Shown: positions 48,380 through 57,412 of the stretch, in pieces
Position numbering within the stretch: position 1 is the first letter of the stretch
How the letters are laid out: the number at the start of each line of letters is the position of its first letter
Assembly: GCF_014654895.1 (NCBI RefSeq)
Contig: NZ_BNBE01000002.1
Location: 1,364,001-1,428,000, forward strand
Direction: 5' to 3'
Length of the DNA: 64,000 bases
DNA from: Streptomyces filamentosus
Lineage (GTDB): Bacteria > Actinomycetota > Actinomycetes > Streptomycetales > Streptomycetaceae
Translations under genes and position numbers: made by a program
The notes under the pieces: model-generated
Database searches by the model: none
Seen by the model: only the letters and a program-made list of their open reading frames with translations
Told to the model about the DNA's origin: nothing

Positions 48380-50089
48380 ATGAGACACATGCCAGAGAGT
48401 TCCCGCAGCAACCTGCCCCGTCAGGTCGCCGACGCCTACGTCGACGACCTCATCGCCCTCGACCCGATCACCGGCACCCACCTGGGAGTTCGGGAGAGCG
48501 CCGGCCGCCTTCCCGACTTCTCCCCCGAGGGCCAGGAGGCCGTGGCCGGGCTCGCCCGCCGGACCCTCGCCCTGCTCGACGAGGCCGAGCGGACCCCGGG
48601 CGCGGACAGCGACGCCGAGCGGCGCTGCGCCCGCCTGCTCCGGGAGCGGCTCACGGCCGAGCTGGCCGTGCACGACGCCGACGAGGGACTGTGTGCGGTG
48701 AGCAACATGCGTTCGCCGGTGCACAGCATCCGGATCGTCTTCACCGTGATGCCCACCGACACCGAGGACGACTGGGCGGCGATCGCGCAGCGGCTGCGGG
48801 CCGTTCCGGCCGCGCTGGAGGGGTACCGGGCCTCGCTCGCGCTCGGCCTGGAGCGCAAGCTCTTCGGTGGGCCGCGCGCCACCGCCACCTTCGTCGGACA
48901 GCTCACCGACTGGGCGGGGGGCGGGGACGGGAAGGGCTGGTTCGAGCAGTACGCCGGCTCCCGTCCCGACACGCTGCCCGAGGAGCTGCGCGACGAACTC
49001 GCCGAGGCCGCCGCCGGGGCGAGCGATGCGCTCGCCGTGCTGCGGGACTGGATGCGCGACGTGTACGTCCCCGCCGTCGCCGACGCCCCCGACACCGTGG
49101 GCCGGGCGCGCTACCAGCGCTGGAGCCGCTACTTCAACGGCACCGACCTCGACCTCGACCAGGCGTACGCCTACGGCTGGTCCGAGTACCACCGGCTCCT
49201 CGGCGAGATGCGCACCGAGGCCGACCGGATCCTCCCCGGCTCCGACCCGTGGGCGGCGCTCGCCCACCTCGACGAGCACGGCACCCACATCGAGGGCGTC
49301 GACGAGGTCCGTGCCTGGCTGCAGCAGCTGATGGACGAGGCGATCGACGCGCTGGACGGCACCCACTTCGAACTCGCCGAGCGAGTGCGGAAGGTGGAGT
49401 CGCACATCGCGCCCGCGGGCGGGGCCGCCGCCCCGTACTACACGGGTCCCTCCGAGGACTTCTCGCGTCCCGGCCGCACCTGGCTGCCGGTCGACGGGCA
49501 GACCCGGTTCCCCGTCTACGACCTGGTGTCGACCTGGTACCACGAGGGCGTGCCCGGGCACCACCTCCAGATCGCGCAGTGGGTGCACGTCGCCGACAGC
49601 CTCTCCCGCTACCAGGCCACCATCGGCATGGTCAGCGCCAATGCCGAGGGCTGGGCGCTGTACGCGGAGCGGCTGATGGACGAGCTCGGCTTCCTGCCCG
49701 ACGCGGAGCGCCGGCTCGGTTACCTGGACGCGCAGATGATGCGGGCCTGCCGGGTGATCGTGGACATCGGCATGCATCTGGGACTGGAGATCCCGGCGGA
49801 CTCGCCGTTCCACCCGGGCGAGCGGTGGACGCCGGACCTGGCCCAGGAGTTCTTCCAGCGGCACAGCAGTCGGCCGCCGGCGTTCGTGGAGAGCGAGCTG
49901 ACGCGTTATCTGTCGATGCCGGGGCAGGCCATCGGCTACAAGCTGGGCGAGCGCGCGTGGCTGCTCGGCCGCGAGCGGGCCCGCGAGGCATACGGTGACG
50001 CCTTCGACGCGAAGCGCTGGCACATGGCCGCCCTGAGCCAGGGACCGCTCGGCCTGGACGATCTCGTGGACGAGATCTCCCGGCTCTGA
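48380..50089 (+). CDS. DUF885 family metallopeptidase-like protein
   Basis: Protein of 569 residues that fits the DUF885 family throughout. A zinc-peptidase type motif, WYHEGVPGHHLQIAQ, lies near residues 388-402 (HExxGHH arrangement), and ANAEGWALYAERLMDE near 417-432 carries a likely third ligand Glu. Members resemble M32-like carboxypeptidases, and some are reported as dipeptidases, but activity here is not shown. No signal peptide, so cytoplasmic. GGAGG lies 11-15 bases before the ATG at 48380. A strong hairpin follows. Confidence 0.9.
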   Translation: MRHMPESSRSNLPRQVADAYVDDLIALDPITGTHLGVRESAGRLPDFSPEGQEAVAGLARRTLALLDEAERTPGADSDAERRCARLLRERLTAELAVHDADEGLCAVSNMRSPVHSIRIVFTVMPTDTEDDWAAIAQRLRAVPAALEGYRASLALGLERKLFGGPRATATFVGQLTDWAGGGDGKGWFEQYAGSRPDTLPEELRDELAEAAAGASDALAVLRDWMRDVYVPAVADAPDTVGRARYQRWSRYFNGTDLDLDQAYAYGWSEYHRLLGEMRTEADRILPGSDPWAALAHLDEHGTHIEGVDEVRAWLQQLMDEAIDALDGTHFELAERVRKVESHIAPAGGAAAPYYTGPSEDFSRPGRTWLPVDGQTRFPVYDLVSTWYHEGVPGHHLQIAQWVHVADSLSRYQATIGMVSANAEGWALYAERLMDELGFLPDAERRLGYLDAQMMRACRVIVDIGMHLGLEIPADSPFHPGERWTPDLAQEFFQRHSSRPPAFVESELTRYLSMPGQAIGYKLGERAWLLGRERAREAYGDAFDAKRWHMAALSQGPLGLDDLVDEISRL

Positions 50090-50101
50090 CCTCGCACGAC
50101 G

Positions 50102-50145
50102 AGGGGTTTCCCCGGCGGACGGCTTGATCCGCCGGGGAAACCCCT
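50102..50145 (+). terminator. 18-bp perfect hairpin after the DUF885 gene
   Basis: AGGGGTTTCCCCGGCGGA (50102-50119) pairs perfectly with TCCGCCGGGGAAACCCCT (50128-50145), loop of eight bases. It ends only 13 bases before the start of the next gene. Confidence 0.85.
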
Positions 50146-50158
50146 GTTGGCTCTGCTC

Positions 50159-50605
50159 ATGAACGACTACGCCCCGGACGCCACCGACTGGCGGATCCTC
50201 GACGCCCTCCAGGCCCAGGGCCGGGCCAGCTACGCCGAGCTCGCCCGTACCGTCTCCATGTCACCGTCGGCCGTGACCGAGCGGGTGCGCCGCCTGGAGG
50301 AGGCCGGGGTGATCACGGGGTACGCCGCCGTGGTGGACCACGAGCGGCTGGGGCTGCCCATCCTGGCCTTCGTACGGCTCCGCTACCCCACCGGCAACTA
50401 CAAGCCGTTCCACGACCTGGTCGCCGTCACGCCCGAGGTGCTGGAAGCACACCACGTCACCGGCGACGACTGTTTCGTGATCAAGGTCGCCGCCCGTTCC
50501 ATGCGGCACCTGGAGGAGGTCTCCGGGAAGATCGGCACGCTCGGTTCGGTGACGACGAGCGTCGTCTACTCCTCGCCGCTCCCCCGGCGTTCCGTCAGCC
50601 GCTGA
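50159..50605 (+). CDS. Lrp/AsnC family transcriptional regulator (second copy)
   Basis: Protein of 148 residues: helix-turn-helix at the N-terminus (TDWRILDALQAQGRASYAEL and VSMSPSAVTERVRRLEEAG) and RAM domain after about 65, with HHVTGDDCFVIKVAARS holding the effector loop. The ATG at 50159 is chosen; an in-frame start at 50147 falls against the hairpin. It is not close to the other Lrp protein in sequence. No ribosome site is evident. Its end overlaps the convergent sbcC by 11 bases. Target genes are unknown. Confidence 0.92.
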   Translation: MNDYAPDATDWRILDALQAQGRASYAELARTVSMSPSAVTERVRRLEEAGVITGYAAVVDHERLGLPILAFVRLRYPTGNYKPFHDLVAVTPEVLEAHHVTGDDCFVIKVAARSMRHLEEVSGKIGTLGSVTTSVVYSSPLPRRSVSR

Positions 50606-53600
50606 GCCCGTCGCCGCCCGCGCGGAGGCGGACGGCCGAGCCGTGGCGGGACTTGGTGACCTCCAGCTGGGCCGGGATGCGGCGGCGCAGGTCGGCGACG
50701 TGACTGACGATGCCCACGCTCCGGTCCCGTTCGCGCAGCGAGTCCAGGACGTCGAGGACCTCGTCGAGGGTCTGGTCGTCGAGACTGCCGAAGCCCTCGT
50801 CGATGAAGAGGGTGTCGAGGCGCACGCCGCCGGCCTCGTCGGTGACGACGTCGGCGAGTCCGAGGGCGAGGGCGAGCGAGGCGAAGAAGGTCTCGCCGCC
50901 CGAAAGGGTGGCGGTGTCGCGTTCGTTGCCGGTCCAGGCGTCGACGACGTGCAGTCCGAGACCGCTGCGCCGGGCGCCCGCGCGCGCGTCGGAGTGGACG
51001 AGGGTGTAGCGGCCCGAGGACATCCGCTGGAGGCGGGCGGAGGCGGCCGCGGCGACCTGTTCGAGCCGGGCGGCGAGGACGTACGACTCCAGGCGCATCC
51101 GGCGCTCGTTCTCCGCGGAGGTGCCGGCGGCGAGGCCGGCGAGCCGTGCCACCCGGTCGTGCGCGGTACGCAGCGGGCCCAGGCGCCGTACCTCGTTCTC
51201 GGCCTGCCGGGCGAGGGCGGCGAGGCCGGTGACGCGCTCGCGGGCGGCGGCGAGCCCGGCGCCGGCGGCCCGCAGCGCCCGCTCCGCGGCCGTGTGGGCG
51301 GTCTCGGCGGCGGTCGGGTCGGCGGGCGGGAGCGCGGCGGCCTCCTCGATGCCGGGTTCGGCGAGCCGGTCGGCGACGGCCGCGGCCTCGGCCTGCCAGA
51401 GGTCGAGGCGGTGCCGCCGGGCCTGTTGTCCGTGCGCGTCGAGAAGGGCCCCGGCGGCCTCGTCGGGGGTGGCGAACCCGGCCTGGTAGGCAGCGTCGGC
51501 GAGTTGGGCATCTGCCTTCTTGAGGCGGTCGACGGCGGCCCCCTCCTCGCGTACGGCTCCGGCGGCGTCGGCCAGGAGGGTGATGCGCCGTTCCAGGAGG
51601 TCGGCGTGTTCGGCCACGGTGGCGAACGCGCCGCGGCCCCGGGCCACTTCCTCGGCGAGTTCGGCCTGCTGCCGCTCCAGGGCCTCGCGGTGCGAGGTAC
51701 GGGCGGCGACGCGTCGCTCCGCCTCTCGCTGGGCGGCGACCCGTTCCTCGTGCTCGCGCTCGGCGCGGGCCAGCGCCTCGCGGGCCGCGTGGGTGCGGGC
51801 GGCGGTTTCGTGCGCCTCGGCGTGCAGACGGGTCAGTTCCCCGGTCTCGGCGGTGAGTTCGGCGACGGTCGGCTGACTGTGCGTCTGCCCAAGAGGAGCG
51901 GCCAGGGATTGGACCTCCTCGCGGGCCGCCGCGAGGGCCTCGCGGGTGCCGGCGAGGTCGCGTTCGGCGGCGCGGCTGGTCTCGTCGGCCTGCGTGTAGC
52001 GGGCGTAGGCGGCGTCCTCGGCCGCCTTGTCGACGTGGTCGGCGGTGGTGGGGGTGGGGGCGGGGTGGGTGGTGGAACCGCAGACCTGGCAGGGGTCGCC
52101 GTCGGTGAGGGTGGTGGCGAGTTCGGCGGCGATGCCGCGCAGGCGGCGGGCCTTGAGCTCGAGCCAGGTCTCGTGGGCGGTGTTGCGGCGCTCGCGGGCG
52201 GTCGCGTACGTCTCCTCGGCCCGGGCCAGACCGTGGGCGAGGGCGTCGCGGCGGCGGGCGGCGTCGAGGCGGAGGCGGAGGGGTTCGAGCCGGCCGGCGA
52301 GCTGTTCGGCGCGGGCGGCGGCGTCCTGTGCGGTGTCGACGCGCTCCTGGAGCGCGGCGCGCCGGGGTTCCCAGTCGGCGAGCCAGGCGGCGGCCTCCTG
52401 GAGGGCCTCCTCGTCCGCATGGACCTCCTGGTCGAGGCGGGCCCGTTCTTGGGCGATCGCCACGGCGCGGCTCTCGGCGCGGCGTGCGGAGCCGAGGGCA
52501 CCGAGCTCCTCGCGGAGCCGGTTCTCCAGGGCGAAGAGCTGTTCGGCCGGGGCTTCGGCGAGGTCGGGGGGAAGGAGCGCGCGGGCGGAGGCGCGGGCGG
52601 CGAGCGCCGCAGCGTGTTCGCGTTCGGCCTGGCGGCGCAGGGAGAGGGCGGGGGCGACCCGGTCGGCCTTGAGGGCGCGGTCGAGGGCCTCCTGGTCACG
52701 GTCCCGGTCGGGGATCCGGGCGGTGAGCGCTTCGCGGCGGCGCAGTGCGTCGGCGTGCCGGGCCTGGCGGGCGGCGAGGTCCCGGATGGTCGCGGCGGCG
52801 GCGCGGGCCTCCGCCTCCGCTTGTTCGGCGGCGGCGAGGCGTACGGCGGCGATGTCGGCGGCTTCGCGGGCCTCGGTGCGGGCGACGGCGCCCCAGCCGA
52901 GGACCGCGTCGGCGAGGCCGGGTTCGCCGGGCCGGCCGTCGACGGGGGTGCGGGCGGCGGGCAGTCCGCCGGCGGCCTGGGCCATGCGGTGGGCGAGGGC
53001 GAGGAGCCGGGCGTCGCCCTCCTCGACCTGGTGGGCGGCGGTGCGGCGGAGTTCGGCGAGGCGTTCCTCGACGGCGGCGAAGCGGCGCGTGTCGAAGAGC
53101 CGGCCGAGGAGCTTGCCGCGGGCCTCGGCGTCGGCGCGCAGGAAGCGGGCGAAGTCGCCCTGCGGGAGGAGGACGACCTGGCAGAACTGGTCGCGGCTCA
53201 TGCCGAGGAGCTGGGTGATCTCCTCGCCGATCTCCTGGTGCGACTTGCTGAGGCCGGTCCACGCGCGCGTGGCGGGGTCGTACTCGCGCAGCGTGCTCTG
53301 CGCCTTCTCGGTGGTGAAACCCCCGCCGCGCTTCTTGGGCCGCAGTTGGGCGGGCTTGCGGACGATCTCCAGGCGGCGGCCGCCCGCGGTCAGGTCGAGC
53401 AGGACCTCGGTGGGGGTGCCGGCGGGCGCGTGGTCGCTGCGGAGGGTGGTCCCGGGGGCCTGGCGGGCGCCGGGCACGCTCCCGTACAGGGCGAAGCAGA
53501 CGGCGTCGAGGACGGAGGTCTTGCCGGCACCGGTGGGACCGTGGAGGAGGAAGAGGCCCGCGGCGGACAGGGCGTCGAAGTCGATGGTCTGGGTGGTGGC

Positions 53601-53642
53601 AAAGGGTCCGAAGGCGGTGATCTCCAGCCGGTGCAGCCTCAT
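50595..53642 (-). CDS. sbcC: SbcC, SMC-like exonuclease subunit
   Basis: ATPase of 1015 residues which with SbcD opens hairpins and processes DNA ends. Walker A is GPTGAGKTSVLD (about 34-45). Two long coiled-coil arms rich in Ala/Glu/Arg occupy about 200-480 and 530-860, and the zinc hook CQVCGSTTHP (CxxC) lies near residue 525 in the middle. The ABC signature LSGGETFFASLAL and Walker B TLFIDEGFGSLD are near the C-terminus. It overlaps the sbcD stop by four bases. The frame is open further upstream, but that reading lies on sbcD. Confidence 0.95.
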   Translation of the reverse strand: MRLHRLEITAFGPFATTQTIDFDALSAAGLFLLHGPTGAGKTSVLDAVCFALYGSVPGARQAPGTTLRSDHAPAGTPTEVLLDLTAGGRRLEIVRKPAQLRPKKRGGGFTTEKAQSTLREYDPATRAWTGLSKSHQEIGEEITQLLGMSRDQFCQVVLLPQGDFARFLRADAEARGKLLGRLFDTRRFAAVEERLAELRRTAAHQVEEGDARLLALAHRMAQAAGGLPAARTPVDGRPGEPGLADAVLGWGAVARTEAREAADIAAVRLAAAEQAEAEARAAAATIRDLAARQARHADALRRREALTARIPDRDRDQEALDRALKADRVAPALSLRRQAEREHAAALAARASARALLPPDLAEAPAEQLFALENRLREELGALGSARRAESRAVAIAQERARLDQEVHADEEALQEAAAWLADWEPRRAALQERVDTAQDAAARAEQLAGRLEPLRLRLDAARRRDALAHGLARAEETYATARERRNTAHETWLELKARRLRGIAAELATTLTDGDPCQVCGSTTHPAPTPTTADHVDKAAEDAAYARYTQADETSRAAERDLAGTREALAAAREEVQSLAAPLGQTHSQPTVAELTAETGELTRLHAEAHETAARTHAAREALARAEREHEERVAAQREAERRVAARTSHREALERQQAELAEEVARGRGAFATVAEHADLLERRITLLADAAGAVREEGAAVDRLKKADAQLADAAYQAGFATPDEAAGALLDAHGQQARRHRLDLWQAEAAAVADRLAEPGIEEAAALPPADPTAAETAHTAAERALRAAGAGLAAARERVTGLAALARQAENEVRRLGPLRTAHDRVARLAGLAAGTSAENERRMRLESYVLAARLEQVAAAASARLQRMSSGRYTLVHSDARAGARRSGLGLHVVDAWTGNERDTATLSGGETFFASLALALGLADVVTDEAGGVRLDTLFIDEGFGSLDDQTLDEVLDVLDSLRERDRSVGIVSHVADLRRRIPAQLEVTKSRHGSAVRLRAGGDGLSG

Positions 53643-54814
53643 CGGTTCCCCTCGCGCTCGGTGGTGGCGGCGTCGACGCGGACGTCGTCGAAGGCGCCGT
53701 ACAGCACGGTCCGTTCGGCCGGGTCGAGTCCGCCGCCGGCGCGGACGTGGGTCACGAAGTCCTCCGCGATCTGCCGGTCGCTGCGGCCCTTGAGCCGCTG
53801 GGCGTAGGAGGCGAGGGATCCGGTGTCGGCGCGCTCGGGCTCGAAGACGAGGTTGAGGGTGTGCGGGAAGCGTTCGAGGAGCCGGGTCATCGGGTCGTGG
53901 GGCCGTACGGGGTCGGTGAGGGTGGCCTCGATCCACGCGTCCCGGTGCCGGTCGTGCGCCGGGTCGGCGAGCAGGTCGTCGAGGTGGCCCCGGAGGCGGG
54001 CGAGCGGGCGGGGCACGGGGCAGTCGACGCGCTCGGCGGCGGTGACCTCGCCGCCGGCGCCGAGGTCGATCAGCCACGTGGTCTTGCGGTGGTCGGCCTC
54101 GGAGAAGGAGTAGGCGAGCGGCGAGCCGGAGTAGCGCACGCGCGGAGTGAGGGTCTGGGAGCCGTGGAGGTGGCCGAGGGCCACGTAGTCGACGCCGTCG
54201 AACACGCCGGCGGGGACGGCGGAGACGCCGCCGACGGTGATGTCGCGCTCGCTGTCGCTGGGTGCCCCGCCCGCGACGAAGGCGTGCGCGAGGACGACGG
54301 AACGGGTTCCGGCGGGGCGGGTGGCGAGGTCCGCGCGGACACGGTCCATGGCGGCGCCGAGCACCGCCTCGTGGCCGGACCTCTCGGCCCCGAGCTGCTC
54401 GCGGACGAGCGCCGGCTCCAGGTACGGCAGGCCGTAGAGGGCGACCTCGCCGTGCGCGTCGGTGAGGACGACGGGGGTTCCGATGCCCGCGGGATCGGTA
54501 CGGAGGTGGATGCCGGCGCGGCCGAGGAGTCCGGCGCCGACGCCGAGGCGGCGGGCGGAGTCGTGGTTGCCGGAGATCATGACGGTGGGCACGCCCGCTT
54601 CGGCGAGGCGGTGCAGCGCGCGGTCGAAGAGTTCGACGGCGGGCAGCGAGGGCACCGCGCGGTCGTACACGTCGCCGGCGACGAGGACGGCGTCCACCTC
54701 GCGGTCGCGGGCGGTGGCGACGAGGTGGTCGAGGAAGGCGGCCTGGGCGTCGAGGAGGCCGACGCGATGGAAGGACCGGCCGAGGTGCCAGTCCGAGGTG
54801 TGCAGAAACCTCAC
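53639..54814 (-). CDS. sbcD: SbcD, exonuclease subunit
   Basis: Metallophosphoesterase nuclease of 391 residues, partner of SbcC. Phosphodiesterase motifs are in order: SDWHLGR (about 7-13), GDVYDRA (about 48-54), SGNHDSARR (about 82-90), and the later LAHAFVAGG and GHLHG with metal-binding His. I chose the GTG at 54814, giving MRFLHTSDWHLGR, because GGGTGGGA is just upstream; the open frame beyond consists of repeat sequence. sbcD and sbcC form one operon. Confidence 0.95.
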   Translation of the reverse strand: MRFLHTSDWHLGRSFHRVGLLDAQAAFLDHLVATARDREVDAVLVAGDVYDRAVPSLPAVELFDRALHRLAEAGVPTVMISGNHDSARRLGVGAGLLGRAGIHLRTDPAGIGTPVVLTDAHGEVALYGLPYLEPALVREQLGAERSGHEAVLGAAMDRVRADLATRPAGTRSVVLAHAFVAGGAPSDSERDITVGGVSAVPAGVFDGVDYVALGHLHGSQTLTPRVRYSGSPLAYSFSEADHRKTTWLIDLGAGGEVTAAERVDCPVPRPLARLRGHLDDLLADPAHDRHRDAWIEATLTDPVRPHDPMTRLLERFPHTLNLVFEPERADTGSLASYAQRLKGRSDRQIAEDFVTHVRAGGGLDPAERTVLYGAFDDVRVDAATTEREGNR

Positions 54815-54864
54815 GTCGTCGTCCCACCCCGCATGCGCGTGCTGCTCCTCGCCCCTGGTTGTTC

Positions 54865-54942
54865 TGGATCCTGGATCCAAAATCTCGGATTCGGGATCCT
54901 GGGTATTGGATCTTGGATCTTGGATCTGGCCCTGTGCCGGAT
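54865..54942. repeat. GGATC-rich repeat tract upstream of sbcD
   Basis: At least seven GGATC words occur in about 80 bases, including three perfect 7-base units TTGGATC in tandem (54905-54925). The tract is AT-richer than its surroundings and lies 50-130 bases upstream of the sbcD start. Confidence 0.75.
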
Positions 54943-55075
54943 CCACTCCCGTCCGCCCCCACGCTAACCCGGCGGAAGGGGCGGCCGGGGCCACACCTGC
55001 GAAGAGGCGGGTGGGCGGAGGGGCCGGCACGGGCGGGTACGGGAGGGGCGGGACGGGCGGAGGGACGAGTGCAGG

Positions 55076-55702
55076 TCAGGCGTCGCCGTACGCCTCGCCG
55101 CCGAGTTCCAGGGTGGCCGTGCCGGCCGTCGCGTCGGCGAGCCAGGCCCGGAAGGCGGGCACGTCGGTGTCGGGGAGGCCGATCTCGATGGTGACGGCGT
55201 CGGCGTACCGCACCTCCCGGACGGCGCGGCCGGTGGACCGGAGGTCGTTCTCCAGCTTTCCGGCCCGCTGGTGGTCGACGACCACGGTGGCGAGCCGGTA
55301 GCGCTGCCGCGTGATGGTGCCGAGCGCGTCGAGGGCTTCGCCGACGACGCCGCCGTAGGCGCGGATGAGGCCGCCCGCACCGAGCTTCACGCCGCCGTAG
55401 TAGCGGGTGACGACGGCGGCGACGTACCGCATCTCGCGGCGCAGCAGCATCTGGAGCATGGGGACGCCGGCGGTGCCGCCGGGTTCGCCGTCGTCGCTCG
55501 CCTTCTGCACGGACGCGTCGGCGCCGATCACGTAGGCGTAGCAGTTGTGGGTGGCCGTCGGGTGCTCCCGGCGGATCCGGGCCACGAACTCCTGGGCCTC
55601 GCGTTCGTCGGCTACCGGTGCGAGTGCACAGAGGAAGCGCGAACGGTTGATCTCGGTCTCGTGGACGCCCTCGTGGGCCATCGTGCGGTACTGCTCCTGC
55701 AT
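55076..55702 (-). CDS. YigZ/IMPACT family protein
   Basis: Protein of 208 residues. The family signature is GEPGGTAGVPML (near 72-83) followed by YYGGVKLGAGGLIRAYGG (near 100-117). The second half is the small DUF1949 domain. Members may bind nucleic acid or ribosome-linked factors; the function in bacteria is not settled. It is 9 bases upstream of nothing on its strand except the PucR-type gene, which lies just before it, so both may be co-transcribed. Confidence 0.93.
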   Translation of the reverse strand: MQEQYRTMAHEGVHETEINRSRFLCALAPVADEREAQEFVARIRREHPTATHNCYAYVIGADASVQKASDDGEPGGTAGVPMLQMLLRREMRYVAAVVTRYYGGVKLGAGGLIRAYGGVVGEALDALGTITRQRYRLATVVVDHQRAGKLENDLRSTGRAVREVRYADAVTIEIGLPDTDVPAFRAWLADATAGTATLELGGEAYGDA

Positions 55703-55711
55703 CCCGCCAGC

Positions 55712-57226
55712 CTACGTGCCGTACGGGTCGCGTTCCGCGTCACCGGGGCCGGGCAGACCGCCCGCGACCGGAGAGGTTCCCGGCGGGTCGGGAAGACCGG
55801 CGTACGGGAGGGCTCGCAGGGCAAGTGCCCAACCCAGGCGGGCCTCGCCCGATTCACTGGAGCGGCCGGTCAGCTCGGCGACGCGACCGATGCGATTGAG
55901 CACGGTGTTGCGGTGGCAGTAGAGGAGTTCCGCCGCGCGGGAGGCGGAGCAGCCGTGGTCGAGCCAGACGCGGAGGGTGGTGAGGAGCGCGGCGCGCTCG
56001 CCGCCGGTGACGAGGACCGGGCCGAGGTGGACAGTGACGATCCGCTCGGCGATGTCGGGGCGTCCGCTGAGCAGGATCTCGTTGAGCCGTTCGTCGAAGA
56101 GGGCGGCCTCGCCGCTGCCCGCCGGGAGGGTGCGGAGGGTCTGCTCGGCCAGGCGGAGGGCGCGACCGGCCTGGGAGAGGCGTTCGAACTCGGGCGAGAT
56201 TCCGGCGGTGGCGCCGGTGCGTTCGCGCAGGGCGTCGAGGAGGCGGAGCAGCGCCGGGTCGGGGCCTTCGCCGGGCGGAGGCATCCGGCCGGCGGGCAGG
56301 TCGCAGTGCGGGAGGCGGACGAGGCCGGCGTACCGTCCCGAGCGCGGGCGCCAGAACGACCACAACCCCTGGGCCTCCAGAGCGGGCGCGGAGTGCGGCG
56401 GCGCGGCCGGGTCCTGGGTGGTCACCACGACGACGTACCGGTCCTGGGCCGGTACTCCCAGGGCGGTCGCGGCTGCGGCCGCGACCGCGGGGTCTTCGGC
56501 CCGGCCGTCGAGGAGCGCCTCGAAGAGCGCGGTCCGGCGGGTGTCCTGCCGGTTCTGGAGTTCCAGCTGGGCGAGGCGGTACGCGTCAGCCATCGCGACC
56601 GAGTAGCGGTCGATGGTCTCCCAGACGGCGCCGGCGACGTCGAGTTCCAGGTCGCGGCTGTCCGCCTCGCGGCCGGTCCGGGTGGTGCGCAGGTGCTCGG
56701 CCATGCCCTGCCACAGGACCCGGCCGCCGCGCCGGTACGCCTGGAGGACGGTGTCCAGGGGAACGCCCTGCTCGGCGCGGCGGCGGCCGGTCTCGCGGGC
56801 CGCGCCCTCGAAGTCGCCGCCGGTCGGGGCGAGCCCGCCGAAGTCCTCCAGGGCCCGCAGCAGGTTGTCGCGGCAGATCGTCCACAGGTCGTCGCGGGTG
56901 ACGGGATTCCCGGAGGCGTACGTGCCGGAGTGGGCGTGGATGTCGTCCACGGCCCGGTCGGTGAGCCCGTCGAGATCGACGAGCAGTGCGGTCGCGAGCG
57001 AGCGGCGCAGGGCGCCGGAGCCGCCCGCCGATCCCAGCCGGGTGTGCGCCCCGCGCGAGGTGGTCTCGCGGGACGGGCCGGCGACGCTCCTCGGTTCCCG
57101 GCGTCTCGGCGCCGAGGACGACGGGCCGGGCGACGGGGGCCGTGACAGGTCGGGTGCCGGATCGCGCGGAAGGCCGGGCGGAGGAACGGGCGAGGGGTCG
57201 GGGGCGCCGGGCGGGCTGGGCGTCAT
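55712..57226 (-). CDS. PucR-type helix-turn-helix regulator
   Basis: Protein of 504 residues. The first 65 residues are Pro/Arg-rich and disordered. A long helical middle region (about 75-250) is followed by a GGDEF-like CdaR domain (about 255-400) and a C-terminal PucR-type helix-turn-helix, with LDHGCSASRAAELLYCHRNT and VLNRIGRVAELTG near 430-465 as the typical end. Start ATG at 57226. Divergent from the acyl-CoA synthetase, which it may activate or repress. Effector unknown. Confidence 0.9.
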   Translation of the reverse strand: MTPSPPGAPDPSPVPPPGLPRDPAPDLSRPPSPGPSSSAPRRREPRSVAGPSRETTSRGAHTRLGSAGGSGALRRSLATALLVDLDGLTDRAVDDIHAHSGTYASGNPVTRDDLWTICRDNLLRALEDFGGLAPTGGDFEGAARETGRRRAEQGVPLDTVLQAYRRGGRVLWQGMAEHLRTTRTGREADSRDLELDVAGAVWETIDRYSVAMADAYRLAQLELQNRQDTRRTALFEALLDGRAEDPAVAAAAATALGVPAQDRYVVVVTTQDPAAPPHSAPALEAQGLWSFWRPRSGRYAGLVRLPHCDLPAGRMPPPGEGPDPALLRLLDALRERTGATAGISPEFERLSQAGRALRLAEQTLRTLPAGSGEAALFDERLNEILLSGRPDIAERIVTVHLGPVLVTGGERAALLTTLRVWLDHGCSASRAAELLYCHRNTVLNRIGRVAELTGRSSESGEARLGWALALRALPYAGLPDPPGTSPVAGGLPGPGDAERDPYGT

Positions 57227-57374
57227 GGGTCGCACCGTAGCGCCGCGCTTTGGCGGATGCCACGCTCCGGTGGCGGCGGAGGGGCCGATGCCCAGCTCGG
57301 AACCGTACATGGTGGGCGTCTGCACATGGCCTCGCGGTGCTCCCACGATCGATTCTGTGCCGTGTCACGGAATG

Positions 57375-57390
57375 TTGACACCGCCGTCAA
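57375..57390. promoter_or_regulatory. inverted repeat in the acyl-CoA synthetase promoter
   Basis: TTGAC (57375-57379) and GTCAA (57386-57390) form a perfect inverted repeat with six bases between. The left arm extends to TTGACA, a consensus -35 box. Position is 23-38 bases before the start codon. Confidence 0.45.
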
Positions 57391-57412
57391 CCCCGCGTTT
57401 CTGGAGCGTGTC

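Noticed and set aside
53643..54962. N-terminal extension of SbcC through the sbcD region
   Set aside because: The frame is open but reads as low-complexity Arg/Pro sequence; SbcC clearly begins with MRLHRLEITAFGP at 53642 and sbcD occupies the DNA upstream.
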